Shown one piece after another: positions 1-7,536 of a stretch of DNA of 15,784 bases. A program made the position numbers and the translations under genes. The number at the start of each line of letters is the position of its first letter. Within the stretch, counting starts at the first letter, position 1. Below the pieces are notes generated by a model. It ran no database searches and was not told where the DNA came from. It saw nothing but the letters and a program-made list of their open reading frames with translations. The stretch comes from Chloroflexota bacterium (GTDB lineage Bacteria > Chloroflexota > UBA5177 > JANWHV01): positions 1 to 15,784 of the forward strand of contig JANWHO010000075.1 of assembly GCA_025450375.1 (NCBI GenBank). Reading direction: 5' to 3'.

Positions 1-27
1 CAGCCCCGCAAGCAATGTGGCGATCAC
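1..27 (-). CDS. 5' end of an unidentified gene downstream of nuoN (partial)
   Basis: Reading leftwards on the minus strand, an AGGAG ribosome binding site (complement of 36-40) stands 8 bases before a GTG codon at 27-25. It opens nine codons, MIATLLAGL, before the window edge. The stretch is hydrophobic, as in a signal peptide or first membrane helix, but nine residues cannot identify a protein. It points the same way as nuo and begins about 130 bases after the nuoN stop, so it may be the next gene of the transcript or a separate unit. The call rests on the ribosome binding site, the start codon and the open frame only. Confidence 0.45.
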
Positions 28-86
28 TGTATGTTCTCCTAACCGACCGTGAGGCGTCCGTCCGTTACCTTCATTGTATGGGCTGA

Positions 87-125
87 GCGGCGTACTTCCA
101 TCACCCAAATGGGTAAACACACCGC
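87..125 (-). other. Imperfect stem-loop downstream of nuoN
   Basis: Arms at 87-95 and 118-125 can pair over about eight positions, two of them G-U. The interval contains a short inner inverted repeat at 103-114 (ACCCA-AA-TGGGT on the plus strand). It lies 35-73 bases past the nuoN stop. No uridine run follows it on the minus-strand RNA, so it is not a typical intrinsic terminator. It may be a 3'-end stabiliser or chance. Confidence 0.25.
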
Positions 126-159
126 GAACATGCAATAAAAGCCGCTACGAACCTCGCTT

Positions 160-1611
160 TCAGTGTAACAGCATTGCGTGTTGCGCCAAAGTCAGCATGC
201 CGGATGGCCACAGGCCAAGAACAATCAGGCCGCCGGCGGAGATAATTAGCGAGGTCCAGAGGGCCGGAGGGACCGTAAAAGGAAGGGCGGCATCGGTGGA
301 AGGCCGGAAATACATGTAGAAGATCACCCGCAGGTAATAGTATACAGAGACTACGCTGGTCAGCACGCCGACTACCGCGAGCTCCCCGTGTCCTGCCTGC
401 AGCGCGGTTTGGAACACGTAAAACTTCGCCCAGAATCCGGCCGTGGGCGGGAAACTGGCCAGCGAGAAGAGGAACAGGGCCATGACCGCGGCTAGCCAGG
501 GCTGGCGCCGCGCCAAACCCGCGAAATGCTCAAGGCGGGTGTTCGCGTCTCCGGTCCGCCCCACCGCGGCGACCACGCCAAAGGCGCCGATATTCATCAA
601 GGCATAGATCACGAAGTAGAAGAGGAGACTCGGTACGCCGTCACCTGAGCTTCCGTCGCCTCGCGCGGTAAACACCGCGATCAGGATATAGCCGGCGTGG
701 GCGATGCTCGAATAGGCAAGCATCCGCTTGACATCGTTCTGTACCACGGCGGCGAGGTTTCCCAGGACCATGGTAAGCATGGCCAGCAGCCAGACCAGCG
801 CCACCCAGTGGGCATGCAGGGCCGGCAAGGCCACCACGAACAGGCGAACGAAGGCGGCGAACGCGGCCAGCTTGGTGCCCACCGACATCATGGCGGTGAT
901 CGGAGTCGGCGATCCTTCGTAGACATCCGGGGTCCAGGTGTGGAAGGGGACCGCCGACATTTTGAAGGCAAAGCCCACAATCATCAGGGCCAGTCCAGCG
1001 TAGAGGATTGGATCTCCCGTGGCGGCATGCCCCTTCAAGTATGAAGCAATCGCGGGAAGTGACGTGGATCCGGTCTCGCCGTAGGTCAGGGCCATCCCAT
1101 AGAGCAAGAACGCGGAGGCAAAGGCGCTGAGCAGGAAGTATTTCAGCGCGGCCTCTTGCGACCGGTCCTTGGTGCGCTCGAAGCCGGCCAGGACGTAGAT
1201 GCAGATGGAGAATGTCTCGAGGGCCAGGAAAATCACGATCAGGCTGTTCGCGGACGCCATCAGCATCATGCCGCTGATCGTCCCCAAAACCAGCACGTAA
1301 TATTCACCAAGGTTGATGTGCTCCAGCTCCAGGTAGTCCATGGAAAGGAGCACCGTCAGGATCCCCACCAGCAGGAATATGCCGCTGGTGAACAGAGAAA
1401 AGCCGTCGAGCACCACGCTGCCCGAGAACCCACTCTTGTTCTCGTCGCGCAGGACAAGGACCGCGATAAAGGCCGCCACCAGCCCGACCAAACTGAGATA
1501 GGCGAGTGCCCGGCGCTGTGAACGAGGCAAAAAGAGGTCGGCAAGCATGACCAGAATCGCGCTGACAGCGACGATCAGTTCCGGCAAGACGACCGTGTAA
1601 TCGACGATCAC
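160..1611 (-). CDS. nuoN: NADH-quinone oxidoreductase subunit N
   Basis: Membrane-arm subunit of complex I and one of three antiporter-like proton-channel proteins (NuoL, M, N). The 483 residues form many hydrophobic helices, a normal length for the family. Visible key residues are the TM5 glutamate E132 (motif LALETF), channel lysines K217 (GFAFKMSAVPFHTW) and K247 (SVGTKLAAF), and the distal lysine K396 (GFWAKFYVF), so the proton half-channels look intact. The start is GTG at 1611, forming a GTGA overlap with the nuoM stop, behind a GGAGGG ribosome binding site 5 bases upstream. That arrangement implies translational coupling to nuoM. It is the last gene of the operon; I found no clear terminator after it. 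Confidence 0.97.
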   Translation of the reverse strand: MIVDYTVVLPELIVAVSAILVMLADLFLPRSQRRALAYLSLVGLVAAFIAVLVLRDENKSGFSGSVVLDGFSLFTSGIFLLVGILTVLLSMDYLELEHINLGEYYVLVLGTISGMMLMASANSLIVIFLALETFSICIYVLAGFERTKDRSQEAALKYFLLSAFASAFLLYGMALTYGETGSTSLPAIASYLKGHAATGDPILYAGLALMIVGFAFKMSAVPFHTWTPDVYEGSPTPITAMMSVGTKLAAFAAFVRLFVVALPALHAHWVALVWLLAMLTMVLGNLAAVVQNDVKRMLAYSSIAHAGYILIAVFTARGDGSSGDGVPSLLFYFVIYALMNIGAFGVVAAVGRTGDANTRLEHFAGLARRQPWLAAVMALFLFSLASFPPTAGFWAKFYVFQTALQAGHGELAVVGVLTSVVSVYYYLRVIFYMYFRPSTDAALPFTVPPALWTSLIISAGGLIVLGLWPSGMLTLAQHAMLLH

Positions 1612-3107
1612 GGGTGCCCTCCAAGCGACGTGAGTACCGAATTGGCATAACTCAAGGCCGGGTCAAGCCAACCGGCGGGCTGCACGCCGATCCACACCAT
1701 GAGCACTACCAGGGGAAGCACCGATGCATATTCAGCCACCGACAATTGATCCCACCAGGAAGCCACGGTCCCCGGCGGCAAGGGATCGGGACTGGCCTTT
1801 CCCGCCGGCCCCAGCGGACCATGGCTGGCTCCCTGGAACAGACGAAGCATGTAGGCCGAGGCAAGAACCACCCCAATCGTCCCCACCACGGCGTCCGCCG
1901 CGTTAGCCTGGAACGTCCCGATCAGAATGAGAATCTCACCGGCGAATCCGTTGAGGCCCGGCAACCCCAAAGCCGAGAGCGACACCACCAGGAAAATCGC
2001 CGCCACGATCGGCGCCTTGACCGCGAGGCCGCCCAATTTGTCCAGATCCCTGGTCCCCCATTTGGTGGTGATAATCGCCACCAGGGCGAAGAGGGCCGCG
2101 ATGGTAATCCCGTGGTTCACGGCCTGCAAGGTCGCGCCCTCGATACCCTGGGACCGGAGGCTGAATATCCCGAGGGTAATAAAGCCAAGGTGCGGAATAC
2201 TGCTGCAGGCTACCAGACGTTGGATGTCGCGCTGGTCCAGGGCGAGGAGCGCGCCGTAGATAATTCCAATCGCCGCCAGCACCATGATCAAGGGAGCGTA
2301 AAAACGAGCCGCGTCGGGAAACAGCGGCAGACAAAAGCGCAGGAATCCGTAGATTCCCATCTTGCTCAGAACACCGGAAAAAATAATCGCGGTCGCGGGC
2401 GATGCCTCGCCGTAGACATCGGGCACCCAGCTATGAAAGGGAAACACCGCTGCCTTGATTCCGAAGGCCAGGGCAAAGGCCAGGAACACCGGACGCTGCA
2501 CATCGGGTGATAAAGGATGGGCCAGCAGATCCAGAAGGTCGAAACTGTGGGGAGTACTGAGGGCGAAGAGCAGGAGAATTCCCACCAGCATGAGCAGACT
2601 GCCGACCATGGTGTAGAGCACGTACTTGAGCGCGGCGTAAATACGCCGATCCCCGCCCCAGATCCCCAGCATGAAGTAGGCGGGAATCAAGACCGCTTCC
2701 CAGAAGAAGTAGAACAGTACCAGGTCGATCGACATGAAGACCCCGATCAGGGCCCCCTGCAAAAACAGCAGCATGCTCAGGTAGACGTTGCTGCGATCGC
2801 GCTGGGTCGAGGCGGCAACCAAAACGGTCACCGGCGTAAGGATGGCGGTAAGGAGCAAAAACAGGATGCTCATCCCATCAACCGCCAGATGAAAGTTCAC
2901 ATGGAGGGCGCTAATCCAGGGAGCGCTCACGTCCCAGGTGCCGCTGGACAGCGGGGCGCTGTCATATTTGAAAAACAGCGCGATGGTGATGCCAAGGCTA
3001 ATCAGGGATCCCGTGAGCGCTATGGCCACGGCGGCCCGGTGGGTGATCCCCAGCAGCAGCACGGCGATCGCTACCACGAACGGGGTGAGCAGTTCGAGTT
3101 GCAGCAT
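1608..3107 (-). CDS. nuoM: NADH-quinone oxidoreductase subunit M
   Basis: Antiporter-like proton-translocating subunit of the complex I membrane arm, 499 residues, a usual size. Conserved functional residues are readable: E137 in TM5 (FFWEAVLIPAYF), K218 (AFGIKAAVFPFHSWVPD), K249 (SGVLSKMGIYG) and the terminal E391 (GLNGFAGEILIL) that takes the place of lysine in NuoM proteins. Loop signature VPDVYGEASPATAII lies at about 228-242. The ATG start at 3107 is preceded by GGGGAG 9 bases upstream, inside the 18-base gap after nuoL. The stop overlaps the nuoN start by 4 bases. Unlike NuoL in this window, this protein keeps its TM5 glutamate. Confidence 0.97.
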   Translation of the reverse strand: MLQLELLTPFVVAIAVLLLGITHRAAVAIALTGSLISLGITIALFFKYDSAPLSSGTWDVSAPWISALHVNFHLAVDGMSILFLLLTAILTPVTVLVAASTQRDRSNVYLSMLLFLQGALIGVFMSIDLVLFYFFWEAVLIPAYFMLGIWGGDRRIYAALKYVLYTMVGSLLMLVGILLLFALSTPHSFDLLDLLAHPLSPDVQRPVFLAFALAFGIKAAVFPFHSWVPDVYGEASPATAIIFSGVLSKMGIYGFLRFCLPLFPDAARFYAPLIMVLAAIGIIYGALLALDQRDIQRLVACSSIPHLGFITLGIFSLRSQGIEGATLQAVNHGITIAALFALVAIITTKWGTRDLDKLGGLAVKAPIVAAIFLVVSLSALGLPGLNGFAGEILILIGTFQANAADAVVGTIGVVLASAYMLRLFQGASHGPLGPAGKASPDPLPPGTVASWWDQLSVAEYASVLPLVVLMVWIGVQPAGWLDPALSYANSVLTSLGGHP

Positions 3108-3125
3108 GGTCTGTCTCTCCCCTTT

Positions 3126-5030
3126 CTACCGCTGGGCCACGGCCAGCACTACGATCACCAACATGCCGACGAACAAGGTGATAGCGTAGGTGCGCACGTA
3201 GCCTGACTGTACGGGGCCGATGTCCGTGCTGGCCCCTTCGATCGAGCGCGTCACCCCATTCACCAGGCCATCGATCAACTTCCGGTCAAGGCCGCGCCAG
3301 GCTACTCGGGCCAACCAGTAGGTCGGCAGCTCAACCAACAGGTTATACAGATAGTCGAAGTACCACTTCTCCAGGAGGAACTTCTGGACCGACGCGGCCG
3401 GCCCCTTGAGCTTGGGCCGAGGTCCCAGCCGATAGAGATCGCGCGCCCAGACAAAGCCCACCACGATCAAGGCGATCACGAGCCCGAAACTCAACCAGTT
3501 GTAGTCTACCTCTACGTTATGCGGTGAGAACACATAGAGGTTGAAAACGGGATTCAGCCAATCGTGGAAGTGGCCAAAATTCGGGAGCTGAATGAATCCA
3601 CCCACGGCGGCAAGAATGGCGAGCACCCACATGGGAACCAGCATGACCGTAGGGGCCTCATGTACATGCGCCGCCGCGTCCTTCTCGACCCTTGAACGAC
3701 CGTGGAAGGCGAGATACCAGAGGCGGAACATGTAGAACACGGTCATTCCGGCCGTGGCCACCCCCATGGCCCACAAAATCAGATACCAGTCGCCACGGGC
3801 GGCGACGTGGGTGAGTATTTCGTCCTTGCTCCAGAAGCCGGAGAGGGGCGGGATACCGGCGATCGCCACCACCCCGACCGTGAACAGGATATAGGTGGTG
3901 GGGAGTTTGCTTCGGAGGCCGCCCATTTTGCGCAGATCCTGTTCGCCGCCGAGAGCATGAATGATACTGCCCGCTCCCATGAAGAGCAGGGCCTTGAAGA
4001 ACGCATGGGTCATCAAGTGAAACATCCCGGATGAGTAGGCGCCTACTCCCACACCGAGAAACATATAGCCGATCTGGCTCATGGTCGAGTAGGCGAGCAC
4101 CCGCTTGATGTCCACCTGGACGATGGCGATCGTGGCCGCCACCAGCGCGGTCACGGCCCCGATGATCGCCACCAGGCCGGCCGAGAATGGGGACAGGTCA
4201 TAGAGCACATGACATCGGGCAATTAAGTACACGCCGGCGGTCACCATGGTGGCGGCATGAATAAGGGCACTGACCGGGGTCGGGCCCTCCATGGCATCCG
4301 GCAACCAGGTGTGGAGGGGAATCTGCGCCGACTTCGCGATTGCCCCTACCAACAGCAGGAGGCAGAGCGCGGTCACCACGGGATCACCGCTATGCAGGGC
4401 GGCCGCCTTGGCGAATACCCCGGCATAGGTCAACGTCCCCCACTGGCGCACCATGAGGAAGATAGCCAGCATGATCCCCACATCGCCCATCACGTTCATG
4501 ATCAGCGCCTTGCGGGCGGCCAGGAGCGCGGCCATGCTTTGGTACCAGAAGCCAATCAGGATGTAGGAAGAGAAACCCACCAGGCCCCAGCCAATCAACA
4601 GGAACAGGAAGTTGTTGGCCACGACCAGGAGAAGCATCGAGAAGATGAAGAAATTCATATAGGCGAAGAACCGTGAGAAGTCCTCATCATCGTGCATGTA
4701 GCCGACCGAGTAAACATGGATCAGGAAGCCGACCCCGGTCACGATCAGGAGCATGGTCGCGCTGAGGGGGTCGATCAGCATGCCGAAGTCGATCTTCAGT
4801 GATCCGACCTGGACCCATTGATAATAGTCCAGGTTCCCTTTGGTTACTTGATCGTGGGGTGACCAGCCCATAACCTGGAAGTAGGCGATCAGGGCCACCA
4901 CGAACGCGGCTCCGATCACTCCGCAGCCAATCAGGCCGATCCATGTTTTGCTCAGACGCCGTCCCACGGCCCCGTTGAGCGCGAACCCTAACAAGGGCAG
5001 GATAAGCAGCAGCCACGCATAGCCGTGCAT
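3126..5030 (-). CDS. nuoL: NADH-quinone oxidoreductase subunit L, lacking the usual TM5 glutamate
   Basis: Distal proton-pumping subunit of complex I with the long lateral helix that runs along the membrane arm; 634 residues, normal for NuoL. The open frame begins with TTG at 5033, but I choose the adjacent ATG at 5030, which sits 7 bases after AAGGG at the end of nuoK. Family signature PDAMEGPTPVSALIHAATMV is at 244-263. Channel lysines K233, K346 and K402 (FWSKDEIL) and D183 are present. Two expected charges are absent: the TM5 motif reads IGWGLVGFSSY, giving Gly149 where the family has Glu (GWEGVG or similar), and the next helix reads NVMGDVG, giving Val180 where NRVGD is usual. The C-terminal ~110 residues match the lateral helix plus final anchor. 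Confidence 0.97.
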   Translation of the reverse strand: MHGYAWLLLILPLLGFALNGAVGRRLSKTWIGLIGCGVIGAAFVVALIAYFQVMGWSPHDQVTKGNLDYYQWVQVGSLKIDFGMLIDPLSATMLLIVTGVGFLIHVYSVGYMHDDEDFSRFFAYMNFFIFSMLLLVVANNFLFLLIGWGLVGFSSYILIGFWYQSMAALLAARKALIMNVMGDVGIMLAIFLMVRQWGTLTYAGVFAKAAALHSGDPVVTALCLLLLVGAIAKSAQIPLHTWLPDAMEGPTPVSALIHAATMVTAGVYLIARCHVLYDLSPFSAGLVAIIGAVTALVAATIAIVQVDIKRVLAYSTMSQIGYMFLGVGVGAYSSGMFHLMTHAFFKALLFMGAGSIIHALGGEQDLRKMGGLRSKLPTTYILFTVGVVAIAGIPPLSGFWSKDEILTHVAARGDWYLILWAMGVATAGMTVFYMFRLWYLAFHGRSRVEKDAAAHVHEAPTVMLVPMWVLAILAAVGGFIQLPNFGHFHDWLNPVFNLYVFSPHNVEVDYNWLSFGLVIALIVVGFVWARDLYRLGPRPKLKGPAASVQKFLLEKWYFDYLYNLLVELPTYWLARVAWRGLDRKLIDGLVNGVTRSIEGASTDIGPVQSGYVRTYAITLFVGMLVIVVLAVAQR

Positions 5031-5033
5031 CAA

Positions 5034-5336
5034 CTAGCCCTTCATCGAATTAACAGCGTCCACGTTAATGGTCTCCCTGGTGCGGAAGATCGAGACGATG
5101 ATCGCCAGACCGATAACCACCTCGGCGGCCGCCACCGTCATCACGAAGAATACGAATATCTGCCCATCCATCGAGTGCAGGCGGCGGGCAAAGGCGACCA
5201 GGGTCAGATTCGCCGAGTTAAGCATCATCTCAATACTCATGAAGATGACCAGCGGATCACGGCGAATGAGCACTCCGACCGCGCCAAGGGTGAACAGGAT
5301 CGCCCCCAGCACCAGATACGTCGATGTCGATACCAA
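5034..5336 (-). CDS. nuoK: NADH-quinone oxidoreductase subunit K
   Basis: Small three-helix membrane subunit of complex I (ND4L homologue) that helps carry protons between NuoH/A/J and the antiporter subunits. The start is a judgement. The longest frame opens with TTG at 5354, but a second TTG at 5336 lies 8 bases after GGGGAG (complement of 5345-5350) and gives exactly 100 residues, the usual length. With that start the essential glutamates fall at E36 ([12 protein letters not shown]) and E72 ([11 protein letters not shown]), the same positions as in E. coli NuoK. Both TM glutamates are therefore intact. The stop is 3 bases before the nuoL ATG, so the two are probably translationally coupled. 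An 85-base gap with two hairpins separates it from nuoJ. Confidence 0.95.
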   Translation of the reverse strand: MVSTSTYLVLGAILFTLGAVGVLIRRDPLVIFMSIEMMLNSANLTLVAFARRLHSMDGQIFVFFVMTVAAAEVVIGLAIIVSIFRTRETINVDAVNSMKG

Positions 5337-5344
5337 ACTATCGT

Positions 5345-5350
5345 CTCCCC
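5345..5350 (-). promoter_or_regulatory. Ribosome binding site fixing the nuoK TTG start
   Basis: GGGGAG on the minus strand, 8 bases before TTG at 5336. It lies inside the coding sequence if the longer frame from 5354 is used, so it argues for the shorter 100-residue NuoK. Confidence 0.7.
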
Positions 5351-5357
5351 ACAACGA

Positions 5358-5382
5358 AGATGGGCCTCCGATGAGCCCATCT
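5358..5382 (-). other. Perfect 8-bp hairpin in the nuoJ-nuoK gap
   Basis: Arms AGATGGGC (5358-5365) and GCCCATCT (5375-5382) are exact reverse complements around a 9-base loop. The hairpin starts 7 bases upstream of the nuoK ribosome binding site in the transcript direction. No uridine run follows, so it is more likely an RNA processing, stability or translation-control element than a terminator. Confidence 0.6.
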
Positions 5383-5388
5383 CACTCC

Positions 5389-5410
5389 GGCGTCTTCCCT
5401 CGGGGACGCC
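5389..5410 (-). other. Second hairpin in the nuoJ-nuoK gap, 6-bp stem
   Basis: Arms GGCGTC (5389-5394) and GACGCC (5405-5410) pair exactly around a 10-base loop, 11 bases after the nuoJ stop. Together with the 5358-5382 hairpin it fills most of the otherwise non-coding 85-base gap. Confidence 0.5.
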
Positions 5411-5421
5411 TCCATCCTGTC

Positions 5422-5967
5422 CTAGCTGATTTTCCGTTTCGCCAGTACCACCGCCCCCAACATGGCCAGCAAGAGCAAGAACGACGTGATCTCGAAGGGC
5501 AGGAGGTAGGTGCTGAAGAGTTGATCGCCAATGGTGTTCACGCAGCCGAGACCACCGCCCGTATGATTGGGCAGCGGCGGCGGGCAGGAGGAGTTAAGGG
5601 TGAAGTGAGTGGTATCGACGGGCCCTTGGAGGTCGTTCGAAGCCACCTGAACCGCCAGGACCGCCGCCAACACCGCGCCGAGCAGCAGGGCCGGAATCCG
5701 CAGGATGGAGAGTGGGTCGTCCCCGCTCTCCTCGCGCCCTGGTGAGAGAAGGGTTATCACGAACAGGAACAGCACCATGATCGCGCCCGCGTAGACGATA
5801 ACCTGGACGGCGGCCAGGAACTGGGCGTCCAGGAGGACGTAAAACACGGCCAGGCAAAAGAAATTGGCAACCAGAAAGAGCGCGCTATAGACGGGATTCC
5901 GTTGCAGGATCACATTGAGACCGGTAAGAACGGCGATCACCGCCGTGACCCAGAAAACCACCGTCAC
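5422..5967 (-). CDS. nuoJ: NADH-quinone oxidoreductase subunit J with an enlarged cysteine-containing loop
   Basis: Membrane subunit of complex I (ND6 homologue), 181 residues with about five helices. The diagnostic TM3 segment [18 protein letters not shown] at about 53-70, with Tyr59 and the pi-bulge-forming GAIMVLF, is intact. The last helix ends [16 protein letters not shown]. Between the last two helices (about 110-153) is a long polar loop with Cys128 and Cys142 flanking a Pro-rich and GGG stretch. These cysteines are not part of any known cofactor site and may form a disulfide if the loop faces the periplasm. The start is GTG at 5967, giving a GTGA overlap with the nuoI stop, so the two are translationally coupled. 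Confidence 0.95.
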   Translation of the reverse strand: MTVVFWVTAVIAVLTGLNVILQRNPVYSALFLVANFFCLAVFYVLLDAQFLAAVQVIVYAGAIMVLFLFVITLLSPGREESGDDPLSILRIPALLLGAVLAAVLAVQVASNDLQGPVDTTHFTLNSSCPPPLPNHTGGGLGCVNTIGDQLFSTYLLPFEITSFLLLLAMLGAVVLAKRKIS

Positions 5968-6464
5968 CGTATTGCTCCCGCCTCTTGCGCTAAGCGATCC
6001 AACGTTTCCTTGACCACCCGCGGATCCGGGACCAGCATCATTTCCTTGGTGTAGATCATATGGGGGATATCAAAGTCCGCCAACTCATAATCATGCTTGA
6101 GCACGATCGCCCCGGTTGGGCACGCCTCCTCGCACAGGCCGCAGAAGATGCAGCGCGACATGTTGATCTCATACCGGCGAGCGTAGCGCTCTCCCGGCGA
6201 CACTCGATTGGTGTCCGTGTTCTCGGCTGCCTCCACCAGGATACAGTCCGCCGGGCAGGCGCCGGCGCAGAGTTCGCAGCCAATGCACTTTTCCAGACCA
6301 TTGTCGTAGCGTTCCAGCACATGGCGGCCGCGGTAACGCGGCTTTACGCCCTCGCGCTCCTCCGGCCACTGGACCGTGGTTTTCTTCTTGAACATGGTAG
6401 CGAAGGTGAGCGCCATCCCTTTGACGATGGCGGTCGTACCTTCCAGAAACACATTTTGCGGCAT
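5964..6464 (-). CDS. nuoI: NADH-quinone oxidoreductase subunit I, 2x[4Fe-4S] ferredoxin-type
   Basis: Connecting-arm subunit (TYKY/Nqo9 homologue) of 166 residues that relays electrons through clusters N6a and N6b towards NuoB. The two ferredoxin motifs are complete: C60, C63, C66, C70 ([12 protein letters not shown]) and C105, C108, C111, C115 ([12 protein letters not shown]). A further Cys74 is present but outside the canonical ligand set. The N-terminal ~25 residues form the amphipathic segment that rests on the membrane arm. The ATG start has GGGAGG 5 bases upstream, inside a 52-base gap after nuoH. The stop overlaps the nuoJ GTG start by 4 bases. Confidence 0.97.
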   Translation of the reverse strand: MPQNVFLEGTTAIVKGMALTFATMFKKKTTVQWPEEREGVKPRYRGRHVLERYDNGLEKCIGCELCAGACPADCILVEAAENTDTNRVSPGERYARRYEINMSRCIFCGLCEEACPTGAIVLKHDYELADFDIPHMIYTKEMMLVPDPRVVKETLDRLAQEAGAIR

Positions 6465-6516
6465 GATGGCCTCCCAGGCCCCGCCTCCCCTTCCGGGACG
6501 CGGAATCGCTTGTCTA

Positions 6517-7536
6517 TCAGGCGGTGAGCGCGACCACGGCTCCGGTGGCCAGAATGTTCAGCAACGCGAGCGGGATGAGCCATCGCCAGCCAAGGGTCAT
6601 CAGTCGATCGTAACGCACCCGTGGGAGGGTGGCCCGTAACCAGATGAAGACAAACAGCAGAATGATCACTTTGATCAGGAACCAGATCAGGCCCGACAAC
6701 CAGGGCCAGATGATCGTGAACGGCCCCAGCGGACCGCCAAGGAATATCGTGGTCGCGAAGGCGCTGACCGTAATCATGTTGATATATTCGGCCATGAAAA
6801 ACATCGCGAAGCGGAAGCTGCTGTATTCGATATGGTAGCCGGCCACCAGCTCTTGCTCGGCTTCCGCCAGATCGAACGGGGCCCGATTCACCTCGGCGAT
6901 CGCCGCGATGCAATAGAGGACGAAGCCCAGGGGCTGCCAGAATATATTGGGAATGTGATGGGCCTGGTAGGAAACGATGTCGGTCAGCCGCAGCGAGCCG
7001 GTGATCGCCAGCACGCCGACCACCGACATGCCGAGCGCCAATTCATAGGAGATCACCTGCGCCGAGGAACGAATTCCTCCGAGCAGCGAATACTTGTTGT
7101 TCGATGCCCACCCACCCAACACGATCCCGTACACGGCCAGCGAGGTGGCGGCGAAAACGTAGAGTACGCCGATATTCAGGTCCGCCAGCGCGCCGGACAG
7201 GACGATTTGCGTCCCCTTGATCGTAAACGAGAAGGCCACGGTGAAGGGAATCACCGCGAAGGCCACCAGGGCAATGAAGAGTGAGAACATCGGGGCCAGA
7301 GCGAACACCGGCTTGTCAGCCTGCGTGGGCACGATGTCTTCCTTGAACAGCAACTTGATCCCGTCCGCCAGCGGCTGCAGCAAGCCGAATGGTCCCACCC
7401 GGTTCGGCCCGATACGCACCTGCATCAGCGCCACCACCCGGCGCTCGGCGAAGGTCATATAGGCAAAGCCGGTGATCAGGACGAAAACAAGGACCAGGGC
7501 AATGATGAGGTCGAAAATAACCTGCTGCCAGCTCAT
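6517..7536 (-). CDS. nuoH: NADH-quinone oxidoreductase subunit H
   Basis: Membrane subunit (ND1 homologue), 339 residues, forming the quinone access chamber together with NuoB and NuoD. It is recognised by the [19 protein letters not shown] signature at about 31-49, followed by [12 protein letters not shown], and by the acidic loop around [17 protein letters not shown] and [17 protein letters not shown]. These carry the conserved charged residues at the start of the proton path. About eight hydrophobic helices are evident, normal for the family. The ATG at 7536 overlaps the nuoG stop (ATGA), with GGAG 7 bases upstream, so it is likely coupled to nuoG. Confidence 0.97.
   Translation of the reverse strand: MSWQQVIFDLIIALVLVFVLITGFAYMTFAERRVVALMQVRIGPNRVGPFGLLQPLADGIKLLFKEDIVPTQADKPVFALAPMFSLFIALVAFAVIPFTVAFSFTIKGTQIVLSGALADLNIGVLYVFAATSLAVYGIVLGGWASNNKYSLLGGIRSSAQVISYELALGMSVVGVLAITGSLRLTDIVSYQAHHIPNIFWQPLGFVLYCIAAIAEVNRAPFDLAEAEQELVAGYHIEYSSFRFAMFFMAEYINMITVSAFATTIFLGGPLGPFTIIWPWLSGLIWFLIKVIILLFVFIWLRATLPRVRYDRLMTLGWRWLIPLALLNILATGAVVALTA

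Noticed and set aside
1614..2510. Long plus-strand open frame (298 codons) opposite nuoM
   Set aside because: It is antisense to a well conserved gene, has a low-complexity Arg/Gly/His/Gln-rich composition typical of reverse-strand reading of hydrophobic membrane codons, and shows no domain.
2517..3206. Plus-strand open frame (229 codons) opposite nuoM and the end of nuoL
   Set aside because: It is extremely Gln/His/Glu-rich, an artefact of reading hydrophobic-helix codons backwards; no independent coding evidence.
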